In this document: positions 8,213 through 16,303 of the stretch, in pieces
Numbering within the stretch: position 1 is the stretch's first letter
How the letters are laid out: every line of letters starts with the position of its first letter
Assembly (NCBI GenBank): GCA_964509545.1
Contig: CAZDXQ010000010.1
Coordinates: forward strand, 28,511-92,510
DNA from: JADJWR01 sp964509545
GTDB lineage: Bacteria; Pseudomonadota; Gammaproteobacteria; Burkholderiales; Burkholderiaceae_F
DNA: 64,000 nt
Direction of reading: 5' to 3'
Position numbers and translations under genes: made by a program
Notes under the pieces: model-generated
Seen by the model: the letters and a program-made list of their open reading frames with translations, nothing else
What the model was told of the DNA's origin: nothing
The model's database searches: none

Positions 8213-9385
8213 CTACTGTGCATCCAGCTCTTCGATCCGGCGCGGCGGATAGCTGTCCCAGCTGCTGCAGCCCGGACACTGCCAGTGGAACTCGCGCGCG
8301 CGGAAGCCGCACTTGCTGCAACGGTAGCGTGCCAGCTTGCGCGCCTGCGCCTGGATCAGCAGCCGCAGCTGTTCCAGCGGCGCATCGCCGAACGGCCCAG
8401 GCGATCGTGAGGACAGCAGCCGCTCGAATCCCAACAGCGACGGATGTCGCTGCAGTTCGTCTCGCAGCAGCGCGTCGGCTGCCGAAGCGCTTTCCCAGGC
8501 CGCCGTCCGCGCATGCGTGATGTCGAGCAGGTCGATCGACGGGTGATCGAGCAGGCTGCGCCGCAGGAAGTTCAGCGCCTCGCCGCGCTGACCGGAGGCG
8601 TCGAGGGCATCGGCCAGCCGCGCTGCCACCAGCGGCAGATACTCGGGATTGATCTCGCCGACCTGCTTCCAGTGGCTGACCGCCGCGGCGGTGTCGCCAC
8701 GTCGCGCCGCCAGGTCGCCGGCCAGGATGGCCGCGCGCACCGATTTCCTGTTGATCTTCAGCGCCTGCTCGAGATGGCGCTGCGCGCCGTCCGCATCCTT
8801 CGCTGCCAGCGCCTGTTCGGCCGCCTCGCAGTGGAAATGCGCCACCTGCACATGGCTGCTTTCGCCGGCCTCACGTTCGAGGCGGCGCGCGATGTCGATC
8901 GCCTTGCCCCACTCGCGCTCCATCTGGAAGATGCGCAGCAGCGCGCGCAATGCATCGACGCGATGCCGCGGCTCGTCGAGCAGGCGCGTGAACGTGTCCT
9001 CGGCGCGGTCGAGCAGCCCGCCTTTGAGGTAGTCGTGGCCCAGTTCGGCCAGTGCCTCGGAGCGGCTGCGCGACGGCAGGTCGGCGCGGTTCAGCAGGTG
9101 CGTGTGGATGCGCACCGCCCGGTCGACCTCGCCGCGGCGGCGAAAAAGGTTGCCGAGCGCAAAATGCAGATCGATCGTTTCCGGATCGAGCTTGACCACC
9201 TCGATGAACGCATCGATTGCCTTGTCGGGCTGTTCGTTGAGCAGGTAGTTCAGGCCGCGGAAATACGCCCGCGGCCCGCCGTCGACATCGCCGCTGCGCT
9301 GCCTCGCATCGAATCCGCGCAGCCACCAGCCCGCCGCGAACAGCAGCGGCAATGCGACCAGATACCACAGCTCCAGTTCGATCAT
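8213..9385 (-). CDS. lapB: Lipopolysaccharide assembly protein LapB (YciM)
   Basis: The 390-residue protein has an N-terminal membrane anchor (about residues 5-24), a long array of TPR repeats and a C-terminal rubredoxin-like zinc site (CSKCGF and CPGC, about 360-378). LapB is an inner-membrane protein with a cytoplasmic TPR domain. It regulates FtsH-dependent turnover of LpxC and so balances LPS synthesis. It overlaps lapA by four bases, the usual arrangement. Length and domain order match the family. Confidence 0.93.
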   Translation of the reverse strand: MIELELWYLVALPLLFAAGWWLRGFDARQRSGDVDGGPRAYFRGLNYLLNEQPDKAIDAFIEVVKLDPETIDLHFALGNLFRRRGEVDRAVRIHTHLLNRADLPSRSRSEALAELGHDYLKGGLLDRAEDTFTRLLDEPRHRVDALRALLRIFQMEREWGKAIDIARRLEREAGESSHVQVAHFHCEAAEQALAAKDADGAQRHLEQALKINRKSVRAAILAGDLAARRGDTAAAVSHWKQVGEINPEYLPLVAARLADALDASGQRGEALNFLRRSLLDHPSIDLLDITHARTAAWESASAADALLRDELQRHPSLLGFERLLSSRSPGPFGDAPLEQLRLLIQAQARKLARYRCSKCGFRAREFHWQCPGCSSWDSYPPRRIEELDAQ

Positions 9386-9747
9386 CGGCGCGGAGCAATG
9401 GTGGTGTCGGTCGCGTCGATCTCTCCGACCGCACCGGCGCGGCGCGCGACATGGGCCAACCGGTCGCCGCCGGGCTCGGGCTCAGCAAGTGGCGCCGCAC
9501 GCACGCGCTGCTCGCCACCTTCCGCGGCCGCGGCCCTTCGGTGCAGCCGAAAAAGCCGCGGCGCCAGTGCCATCGCGCCGAGCAGCATGCCGACGAGCAG
9601 GCAAGCCAGCATGACCAGCACCAGCGGCACTCCATCCCAGACCAGCGTCTCGGTCAGCCGCACGCTCACCGGCATCGTGTTCTTCAGCGCGAACCAGAGG
9701 ATGGCGAGAAAGAACAGCAGGCGCAAAAGCCAGGCGAGCACATTCAT
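9382..9747 (-). CDS. lapA: LapA domain protein (YciS-like), LPS assembly
   Basis: The 121-residue protein has two hydrophobic segments (about 5-22 and 40-63) and the typical WFALKNTMPVSVRL stretch between them. The C-terminal half is charged and probably cytoplasmic. LapA acts with LapB at the inner membrane in LPS assembly control. It is the first gene after the terminator that ends the ihfB transcript, so lapA-lapB-HHH-cysM probably have their own promoter. The disordered C-terminal tail is longer than in E. coli YciS. Confidence 0.85.
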   Translation of the reverse strand: MNVLAWLLRLLFFLAILWFALKNTMPVSVRLTETLVWDGVPLVLVMLACLLVGMLLGAMALAPRLFRLHRRAAAAEGGEQRVRAAPLAEPEPGGDRLAHVARRAGAVGEIDATDTTIAPRR

Positions 9748-9824
9748 CCGCGCGCTTCTCCCATAGCGCGGGCATTTTACGCACGCGTACCTGCAGGACC
9801 GCGCGCGCCTTTCGGTCGTGAGAC

Positions 9825-9850
9825 AAAAAAAGCCCCGCGCGCGGCGGGGC
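9825..9850 (-). terminator. Intrinsic terminator downstream of ihfB
   Basis: Read on the minus strand, a 7-bp stem (GCCCCGC 9850-9844 with GCGGGGC 9838-9832) is followed by a T-run (A 9831-9825 on the plus strand). It lies 25 bases after the ihfB stop and separates rpsA-ihfB from lapA. Confidence 0.9.
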
Positions 9851-9874
9851 CCGAAACTCAGTCAGCCGACGGAT

Positions 9875-10201
9875 TCATCCGGCACCGGCAGCGGCCGACG
9901 CTGATATAGCAGCCCCCTGATCGACCCGGCTGCGCAGTTCCTTGCCGGCCTTGAAATGCGGCACGAACTTGGCCGGTACATGCACCCGCTCGCCAGACTT
10001 CGGGTTGCGTCCGATCCGCGGCGGCCGGTAGTTCAGCGCAAAGCTGCCGAAGCCGCGGATCTCCACCCGCCCGCCATCGGCGAGCGCGCGGGTCATCGTG
10101 TCGAGCATGCACTTGACCGCCTCGTCCGCGTCCCGCGGCGACAGCCGCGGGTTGCGTTCGGACAAGCGGCCGATCAGTTCGGAGCGGGTGAGCATCCTCA
10201 T
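9875..10201 (-). CDS. ihfB: Integration host factor subunit beta
   Basis: The 108-residue HU/IHF family DNA-bending protein has the conserved RGFGSF motif (about 49-54). It also has the DNA-intercalating arm RPPRIGRNPKSGE, which contains the family signature and the key proline at R-N-P. IHF-beta pairs with IHF-alpha to bend DNA sharply at promoters and recombination sites. It follows rpsA by 18 bases, as in most proteobacteria. The last 15 or so residues form an alanine/serine-rich tail longer than in E. coli. ATG 10195 (MLTRSEL) is an equally possible start. Confidence 0.93.
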   Translation of the reverse strand: MRMLTRSELIGRLSERNPRLSPRDADEAVKCMLDTMTRALADGGRVEIRGFGSFALNYRPPRIGRNPKSGERVHVPAKFVPHFKAGKELRSRVDQGAAISASAAAGAG

Positions 10202-10219
10202 GGCTGCGGCTCGGCTGCC

Positions 10220-11926
10220 CTAGCGGTTCTGCGTGTCCAGCTTGGCTTTCAGCAGCGCGCCGAGGTTTGTCGTGCCGGTGGTGGCCTCGGCCTTCATCCG
10301 TTCCATCGCCTCGCTCGCCTCGGCACTGTCCTTGGCCTTGATCGACAGGTTCAGGCTGCGGTTCTTGCGGTCGACGTTGATGATCAGCGCCGAGACGGTG
10401 TCGCCTTCCTTCAGGTGATTGCGCGCATCCTCGACGCGGTCGGAGGAGATCTCGGAGGCGCGCAGATACCCTTCCACGTCGCCGCCGAGGTCGATCACCG
10501 CGCCTTTGGCGTCGACGCTCTTGACCTTGCCCGTGACGAGCGAACCCTTCTCGTGCGTGGCGGCGAAGTTCGTGAACGGGTCGCCGGCCATCTGCTTGAT
10601 GCCGAGCGAGATGCGCTCGCGCTCGACGTCGATGGCCAGCACCACGGCCTCGACCTCGTCGCCCTTCTTGAACTTGCGCACCGCTTCCTCGCCGGATTCG
10701 TTCCACGACAGGTCCGACAGGTGCACCAGACCGTCGATGTTGCCCGGCAGGCCGATGAAGACGCCGAAGTCGGTGATCGACTTGATCTGACCCTTGACGC
10801 GGTCGCCCTTCTTGTGAGCAATGGCGAAGTCGTCCCAGGGATTCGGCTTGCACTGCTTCATGCCGAGCGAGATGCGGCGGCGATCCTCGTCGATCTCCAG
10901 CACCATCACCTCGACCTCGTCACCGAGCGCCACGACCTTCTTCGGATCGACATTCTTGTTGGTCCAGTCCATCTCCGAGACGTGCACCAGGCCCTCGATG
11001 CCGGCCTCGATCTCGACGAACGCGCCATAGTCGGTGATGTTGGTGACCTTGCCGAACAGCCGCGTGCCCTGCGGATAACGGCGGCCCAGACCCACCCACG
11101 GATCCTCGCCGAGCTGCTTGATACCCAGCGAGACGCGGTTCTTCTCCTGATCGAACTTCAGGACCTTGGCGGTCAGTTCCTGGCCGACCTGGACCACCTC
11201 GCTCGGGTGGCGCACGCGCCGCCAGGCGAGGTCGGTGATGTGCAGCAGGCCGTCGATGCCGCCAAGGTCGACGAACGCGCCGTAGTCGGTGATGTTCTTC
11301 ACCACGCCCTTGACGATCGCGCCCTCGCGCAGCGTCTCGAGCAGCTTGGCGCGCTCCTCGCCCATGCTCGCCTCGATCACGGCGCGGCGGGACAGCACGA
11401 CGTTGTTGCGCTTGCGATCGAGCTTGATGACCTTGAATTCGAGCGTCTTGCCTTCGAACGGCGTCGTGTCCTTCACCGGCCGCGTGTCGACCAGCGAGCC
11501 GGGCAGGAAAGCACGGATGCCGTTGGTCATCACCGTCAGGCCGCCCTTGACCTTGCCGGAAATGGTGCCGGTAACAAGTTCGCCGTTTTCAAGCGCCTTT
11601 TCCAAATTCAGCCAGGCCGCGAGCCGCTTGGCCTTGTCGCGCGACAGGATGGTGTCGCCATAGCCGTTCTCGAGCGACTCGATGGCCACCGAGACGAAGT
11701 CGCCGGGCTTGACGTCGACCTCGCCCTGGTCGTTCTTGAATTCCTCGATCGGGATGTAGGCCTCGCTCTTGAGGCCTGCATTGACGACCACGAAGTTGTA
11801 GTCGACGCGGACGACCTCCGCGGTGATCACCTCTCCGGCGCGCATTTCCTTGCGCGCCAGGCTTTCCTCGAAAAGTGCTGCGAAGCTCTCTTTGCCAGAG
11901 CTGGTTTGCGTTGCGACGGAAGACAT
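10220..11926 (-). CDS. rpsA: 30S ribosomal protein S1
   Basis: The 568-residue protein has six S1 RNA-binding repeats. The linker pattern ITDYGAFVDLGG / ITDYGAFVEIEAG / ITDFGVFIGLPG recurs in the middle repeats. S1 recruits mRNA leaders to the small ribosomal subunit. The open frame extends further upstream, but MSSVATQTSSGKESFAALF is the usual S1 beginning, so I place the start at 11926. cmk lies upstream on the same strand 114 bases away, and ihfB follows. S1 is normally autoregulated at its leader; I see no structure I would name there. Confidence 0.97.
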   Translation of the reverse strand: MSSVATQTSSGKESFAALFEESLARKEMRAGEVITAEVVRVDYNFVVVNAGLKSEAYIPIEEFKNDQGEVDVKPGDFVSVAIESLENGYGDTILSRDKAKRLAAWLNLEKALENGELVTGTISGKVKGGLTVMTNGIRAFLPGSLVDTRPVKDTTPFEGKTLEFKVIKLDRKRNNVVLSRRAVIEASMGEERAKLLETLREGAIVKGVVKNITDYGAFVDLGGIDGLLHITDLAWRRVRHPSEVVQVGQELTAKVLKFDQEKNRVSLGIKQLGEDPWVGLGRRYPQGTRLFGKVTNITDYGAFVEIEAGIEGLVHVSEMDWTNKNVDPKKVVALGDEVEVMVLEIDEDRRRISLGMKQCKPNPWDDFAIAHKKGDRVKGQIKSITDFGVFIGLPGNIDGLVHLSDLSWNESGEEAVRKFKKGDEVEAVVLAIDVERERISLGIKQMAGDPFTNFAATHEKGSLVTGKVKSVDAKGAVIDLGGDVEGYLRASEISSDRVEDARNHLKEGDTVSALIINVDRKNRSLNLSIKAKDSAEASEAMERMKAEATTGTTNLGALLKAKLDTQNR

Positions 11927-12040
11927 CAATTGACCTTCAATCTCGCCGCAGCCTTGCGCCCCGGCGGAGTTGAACACCACGCGTCCTGCCCGACAGGCGA
12001 GGTCGCGCACCCTTTGCCCATCCGCTGCAGCCGCGGCGGA

Positions 12041-12694
12041 TCAGCGTTCGCCATGCCACTCGAGGATCTGAAGCACGACTTCGTCGATCGTGAGATTCGA
12101 ACTGTCGAGCCGGCGGGCGTCTTCTGCAGGCTTCAGCGGCGCCGCTGAGCGGTTGCTGTCGCGTTCGTCACGCGCTCGCAGATCCTGCAAAAGGTTGGAC
12201 ATGTTACTGAAAAAGCCTTTCTCCCTCAACTGCTTATGGCGTCGCTCGGCGCGGGCGTCGACGCTGGCGGTGAGAAAGACCTTCAGTTGGGCGTCGGGAA
12301 AAACGACGGTGCCCATGTCGCGACCATCGGCGACCAGCCCCGGCGGCCGGCGAAAACCCTTCTGCAAGCCGAGCAATGCGGCGCGCAGCGCGGGATGCAC
12401 GGCAATCCGTGACGCCATCGCACCGACGTCCTCGCGGCGAATGTCGTCGGTGACATCGCGCCCGTCCAGTTCGATGCGGTCAGCGTTAAAGCGCGGCCGC
12501 AGGCCTTTGGCCAGTTGCGCCAGCGCCTCGGCGTCGGCCGCCTCGATGCCCGACTCCAGCGCGCGCAGCGCGACCAGCCGATACAGCGCGCCGCTGTCCA
12601 GGTAATGCCAGCCGAGCACGCCAGCCACGCGCTGCGCCACGGTCCCCTTGCCGGAGGCGGTGGGTCCGTCGATGGCGATCACCGGAACAGTCAC
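12041..12694 (-). CDS. cmk: Cytidylate kinase
   Basis: This 217-residue nucleoside monophosphate kinase has the P-loop GPTASGKGT near the N-terminus, the CMP-binding DGRDMGT segment and the RDERDSNR lid motif. It phosphorylates CMP and dCMP. A GTG at 12694 gives MTVPVIAIDGP, the normal beginning of the family. The longer frame to 12733 adds a non-homologous leader. Between cmk and aroA, which are usually adjacent, the opposite-strand DUF2061 gene has been placed, so cmk-rpsA-ihfB probably has its own promoter here. Confidence 0.94.
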   Translation of the reverse strand: MTVPVIAIDGPTASGKGTVAQRVAGVLGWHYLDSGALYRLVALRALESGIEAADAEALAQLAKGLRPRFNADRIELDGRDVTDDIRREDVGAMASRIAVHPALRAALLGLQKGFRRPPGLVADGRDMGTVVFPDAQLKVFLTASVDARAERRHKQLREKGFFSNMSNLLQDLRARDERDSNRSAAPLKPAEDARRLDSSNLTIDEVVLQILEWHGER

Positions 12695-12759
12695 CAAGAT
12701 CCGCTGCCTATCAGCCCGATCAAGACAATTCAATGGACCCGCGGTGCCGCCTGGATACC

Positions 12760-12780
12760 ATAACGAGAACGATTCTCAAA
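12760..12780. promoter_or_regulatory. Fur-box-like palindrome upstream of the DUF2061 gene
   Basis: The sequence ATAACGAGAACGATTCTCAAA contains the inverted repeat GAGAA-CGA-TTCTC (12765-12777). This closely resembles the proteobacterial Fur consensus, built around GATAAT/GAGAAT half-sites. It ends 14 bases before the DUF2061 ATG, where a repressor would block transcription or initiation. It also lies about 65 bases upstream of the divergent cmk start. Iron control is inferred from the site only. Confidence 0.6.
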
Positions 12781-12793
12781 TACGGAGCTCTCG

Positions 12794-13042
12794 ATGCGTA
12801 TCCCGCTTTCTCACAGCCTGGCCAAGACCGCGACGTTTGCGGTCGTGCATTTCGCGGTCGCCTTCGCCGTCGCCTACCTGCTGACCGGCAGCGTACCCAT
12901 TGCCGGCGCGCTTGCCCTGCTCGAACCGCTGGCCAACACCGTTGCCTACCTGCTGCACGAACGTGCCTGGGCCCGTTTCAGCCTGCGCCCGTCCGCACCA
13001 GCGCCGACAGTTCCTCGAAAAATCGCGGAAACGTCTTGCTGA
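12794..13042 (+). CDS. Small DUF2061 family inner-membrane protein
   Basis: The 82-residue protein has two hydrophobic helices (about residues 12-33 and 36-55) and the family motif KTATFAVVHFAVAF...EPLANTVAYLLHERAW. The function of DUF2061 is unknown. A GGAG lies 7 bases before the ATG, and a Fur-box-like palindrome sits immediately upstream. The gene is inserted on the opposite strand between aroA and cmk, and its last 65 bases overlap the 3' end of aroA. Its C-terminal tail (about 20 residues) is therefore antisense to aroA and is not conserved-looking. Confidence 0.8.
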   Translation: MRIPLSHSLAKTATFAVVHFAVAFAVAYLLTGSVPIAGALALLEPLANTVAYLLHERAWARFSLRPSAPAPTVPRKIAETSC

Positions 13043-14312
13043 CGCAGCGAGGGTCGCGGATGTGGACCGGCACGCCGCCGGCGGCGGCCAGCGCGAAACA
13101 CATGGCGATGCGATGATCGTCGTAGGTTTCGATCGTCGCCTCGCGCAGCGCCGTCGGACCGGTAACGGAAAGTCTGTCGGGGCCCTCCTCGACGCTCGCG
13201 CCGAGTTTGCGCAGTTCGGCCGCCATCGCGGCGATGCGGTCGGTTTCCTTGACCCGCCATGAGCCGATGCCGCGCAACGTGCTGCGTCCCGGCGCGAACA
13301 TGGCGACGACGACGGCGGTCATTGCCGCGTCCGGGATCGGCGTGCAGTCCCAGTCGACCGGGCGCAGACCGCTGCCGGCGCGCGCCTCGATCCAGTCGGC
13401 GCCGCGCTCGATCTGCGCCCCCATGGCCTGCAGCAGGTCGGCGAAGGCGACATCGCCCTGCACGCTATCGCGCCCGACGCCCTCGACCCGCACCGGCCCG
13501 CCGGCGAGCAGACCGAGGGCAAGGAAGTACGAGGCACTCGACGCATCGCCCTCGATCGCCAGCGCTCCCGGCGAGACGTAATCGGCGCGGGGGACGACGA
13601 AGCCATCACCGCTTTGCTTCACGTCGACGCCGAAGCGCCGCATCATCGCCGTCGTCATCGCCACGTACGGCTGCGAGATCAGTTCGCCCGCGACCTGCAC
13701 ACGCAGGCCGCCCAGCGGCGCGATCAGCGGCGCGGCCATCAGCAGGCCGCTGACGAACTGGCTCGACACCTCGCCGCGGATGCTGACCTCATCGCTGCGC
13801 AAGGACTGCGCCGGCCCGATGCGCAGCGGCGGAAATCCCGCCATGCCTTCGTACTCGATGCAGGCGCCGAGCGCATTGAGCGCATCGACCAGGTCGCCGA
13901 TCGGCCGCTCGCGCATGCGCGCAACGCCGTCGATCCGGTAATGGCCGCCGGCGAAGGCCAGCGCCGCGGTCAGCGAACGCGTCGCCGTGCCAGCGTTGCC
14001 GAGAAACAGATCGGCGCTGCGGGCCGGAAACCTGCCGCCGCAGCCGGTCACACGAACGCCCTCGCCATCGCTGGCGACGGCCACACCGAGCGCGCGCAGT
14101 GCCTCGATCATCACTCGCGTGTCGTCGGCATCGAGCAGGCGCGACAGCACGGTCGTTCCCTGCGCCAGCGCGGCCAGCAGCAGCACGCGGTTGGAGATGC
14201 TCTTCGATCCCGGCAGGCGAACCACGCCGCGCGCATGCGCGAACGGCGCCACGGTCAGTTGCTCCGGCCAGCCCTGTCCTGCGCTGGACCGTTCAGCCTG
14301 CATCGGCTGCAT
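12978..14312 (-). CDS. aroA: 3-phosphoshikimate 1-carboxyvinyltransferase (EPSP synthase)
   Basis: The enzyme joins shikimate-3-phosphate and PEP, the sixth shikimate pathway step. The signatures LPGSKSISNR near the N-terminus and GNAGTATR (about residue 110) are intact, as is the C-terminal RVKETDRIAAMAAEL segment. The start overlaps the end of tyrA. ATG 14312 or ATG 14303 both give a normal N-terminus (MQAERSS...). The longer frame to 14456 lies inside tyrA and is rejected. The stretch NAGTATR has threonine where many enzymes have NAGTAMR, a conservative position for the glyphosate-site loop. Confidence 0.95.
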   Translation of the reverse strand: MQPMQAERSSAGQGWPEQLTVAPFAHARGVVRLPGSKSISNRVLLLAALAQGTTVLSRLLDADDTRVMIEALRALGVAVASDGEGVRVTGCGGRFPARSADLFLGNAGTATRSLTAALAFAGGHYRIDGVARMRERPIGDLVDALNALGACIEYEGMAGFPPLRIGPAQSLRSDEVSIRGEVSSQFVSGLLMAAPLIAPLGGLRVQVAGELISQPYVAMTTAMMRRFGVDVKQSGDGFVVPRADYVSPGALAIEGDASSASYFLALGLLAGGPVRVEGVGRDSVQGDVAFADLLQAMGAQIERGADWIEARAGSGLRPVDWDCTPIPDAAMTAVVVAMFAPGRSTLRGIGSWRVKETDRIAAMAAELRKLGASVEEGPDRLSVTGPTALREATIETYDDHRIAMCFALAAAGGVPVHIRDPRCVSKTFPRFFEELSALVRTGAG

Positions 14313-15159
14313 TGGCCCAGCGCCGGCGCATCTGTGCCGCCCGTTCGAAAGTCTGCTGCAGCATGGCCGCATCGCCGCCGTCGACCGCCTGCTGCAGCCG
14401 ATCGAGCAGCGCCCGATAGCCGCGCAGTTCCTCGCCCAGCGCCACCCGGTTGGCAACGCAGATGTCGCGCCACATCACCGGTGACGACGCGGCGATGCGC
14501 GTGAAATCACGGAAGCCCGCGCCGCCGTAGCCCAGTTTGCGTTCGCCGTCGGCCTCGGCGCCGATGGCGGCGATCAGCGCGTACGACAGCAGGTGCGGCA
14601 GATGGCTGACGGCGGCGAAGATGCGATCGTGTTCGCCCGCCTCCATGCGCTCGACGCTCGCGCCTGCGGCGGCGAACAGCCTCTCGACCTGCGCCAGCGC
14701 GTCGGCACGCGTCTGAGGCACGGGCGTGACAATCGCCCGCTTGCCGACGAACAGCCGCGCATCGGCATGCTCGACACCGGGCAGTTCCTTGCCGGCGATC
14801 GGATGCGCTGGTACGAAGCGATCGAATGCCGCCGCCAGCGCCGCCCGCGCGTGGGCGATGACATCACCCTTCGTGCTGCCGACATCGGTCAGGATCGCAG
14901 CCTGCGGCAGCGCCGGCGCCATCTGTGCAAACACCTCGCGCATCGCGCCGACCGGCGTGGCGACGAGCACGAGCTGCGCCCCGGCGACGGCCTGCGCCAC
15001 CGATCCCGCAACGCGATCGATCAGGCCGCGTGCAGCGGCGCCGGCAAGCGCCTGCGCATCGATGTCGTAACCGGTCGCCTCCTCCAGCATCCCCGCCTGA
15101 CGCCAGGCGGCAAGCAGCGAGCCGCCGATCATGCCAACGCCGATCAGCGCGACCCTCAT
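14293..15159 (-). CDS. tyrA: Prephenate dehydrogenase
   Basis: The 288-residue NAD-dependent enzyme makes 4-hydroxyphenylpyruvate from prephenate on the way to tyrosine. The Rossmann motif GVGMIGGS is at the N-terminus, DVGSTKGD at about 100, and the HPIAGKE motif holding the substrate-binding histidine at about 125. There is no chorismate mutase or ACT domain, so this is the monofunctional type. Its ATG overlaps the hisC stop (ATGA, 15156-15159). The longer frame upstream is not homologous. Confidence 0.94.
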   Translation of the reverse strand: MRVALIGVGMIGGSLLAAWRQAGMLEEATGYDIDAQALAGAAARGLIDRVAGSVAQAVAGAQLVLVATPVGAMREVFAQMAPALPQAAILTDVGSTKGDVIAHARAALAAAFDRFVPAHPIAGKELPGVEHADARLFVGKRAIVTPVPQTRADALAQVERLFAAAGASVERMEAGEHDRIFAAVSHLPHLLSYALIAAIGAEADGERKLGYGGAGFRDFTRIAASSPVMWRDICVANRVALGEELRGYRALLDRLQQAVDGGDAAMLQQTFERAAQMRRRWANAADAG

Positions 15160-16289
15160 GCGCCGTCCCGCAAGGCCTCGCGCAGCGCGGCGATGAATCT
15201 CTCGTTTTCCTCGGGCAGGCCGATGGTGACCCGCAGCCATTGCGGCAGTCCGTAGTTGGCCACCGGCCGCACGATCACGCCCCTGCGCAGCAGCCCCTGG
15301 TAGACGCGGGCGCCGTCGCCGACGTGCACGAGCACGAAATTGCCGAAGCTGGGCAGGTAGCGCAGGCCAAGCGCGTCGAAGGCGGCCGTGATCTGCGCCA
15401 TGCCGCCGCGGTTGACTTCGACGCCACGGGCGACGAAGGCATGGTCAGCCAGCGCCGCCACGGCCGCGGCCTGCGCCAGCGAGTTGCAGTTGAACGGCTG
15501 GCGGACCCGATTGAGCAGGTCGGTCAGTTCGGTCTGCGCGACACCGTAGCCGACGCGCAGGCCGGCCAGCCCGTAAGCCTTGGAAAACGAGCGCGACACG
15601 AGCAGGTTCGGATAGCGCCGCACCCAGTCGATGCTCGGGTGGCGAAGCTCGGGCGCCACATACTCGTTGTAGGCCTCGTCGAGCACCACGACGACATGGC
15701 GCGGCACCTTAGCGAGGAACCCTGCCATCGTCTCCGCATCGATGAACGTGCCTGTCGGATTGTTCGGATTGGCAACGAAGACCAGCCGCGTGTCCGCTTC
15801 AATTGACGCCAGCATGGCGCCGAGGTCGTGGCCGTAGTCGCGAGCCGGTACCACGATCGCGCGCGCGCCTCGCGCCTGCGTTGCCAGCGGGTAGACGGCG
15901 AAGGAGTGCTGCGCGTACACACAGCTGCGCCCGGGCGCCAGCATCACCGCGGCCGCCGCTTCGAGGATGTCGTTGCTGCCGTTGCCGAGCGTGATCCAGT
16001 CCGCCGGCACGTCGAGCTTGCGCGACAGCGCGGCCTTCAGCTCGAAGCCGTTCGAATCCGGATAGCGGCCAAGCTCCGCCAGCGCCGCCTCGATCGCCGA
16101 GCGCGCCGATGCCGGCATGCCGAGCGGGTTCTCGTTCGAGGCCAGCTTGACGATGCTGTCCGCCTGCAGCCCGTACTCGCGCGCCAGTTCCTCGATCGGC
16201 TTGCCGGCCTGGTACGGCGCGATCGCGCGCACATAAGGCAGCGCCTCGATGGCATGTGATGCGCTGGCGGGCTGCTCGACTGCGGCCAT
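15156..16289 (-). CDS. hisC: Histidinol-phosphate / aromatic aminotransferase
   Basis: The 377-residue fold-type I PLP aminotransferase has SNENPLG near the N-terminus, a DEAYNEY segment and the PLP lysine in SRSFSKAYGLAGLRVGYG. It begins MAAVEQPAS at 16289, 14 bases after the pheA stop. Located between pheA and tyrA, this copy (often called hisC2) more likely serves phenylalanine and tyrosine transamination than histidine synthesis. Sequence alone cannot separate the two uses. Confidence 0.93.
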   Translation of the reverse strand: MAAVEQPASASHAIEALPYVRAIAPYQAGKPIEELAREYGLQADSIVKLASNENPLGMPASARSAIEAALAELGRYPDSNGFELKAALSRKLDVPADWITLGNGSNDILEAAAAVMLAPGRSCVYAQHSFAVYPLATQARGARAIVVPARDYGHDLGAMLASIEADTRLVFVANPNNPTGTFIDAETMAGFLAKVPRHVVVVLDEAYNEYVAPELRHPSIDWVRRYPNLLVSRSFSKAYGLAGLRVGYGVAQTELTDLLNRVRQPFNCNSLAQAAAVAALADHAFVARGVEVNRGGMAQITAAFDALGLRYLPSFGNFVLVHVGDGARVYQGLLRRGVIVRPVANYGLPQWLRVTIGLPEENERFIAALREALRDGA

Positions 16290-16303
16290 GACGATGTCCT
16301 TTG

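Noticed and set aside
9956..12148. A 730-codon plus-strand open frame
   Set aside because: It is antisense to rpsA; S1 repeats are clear on the minus strand.
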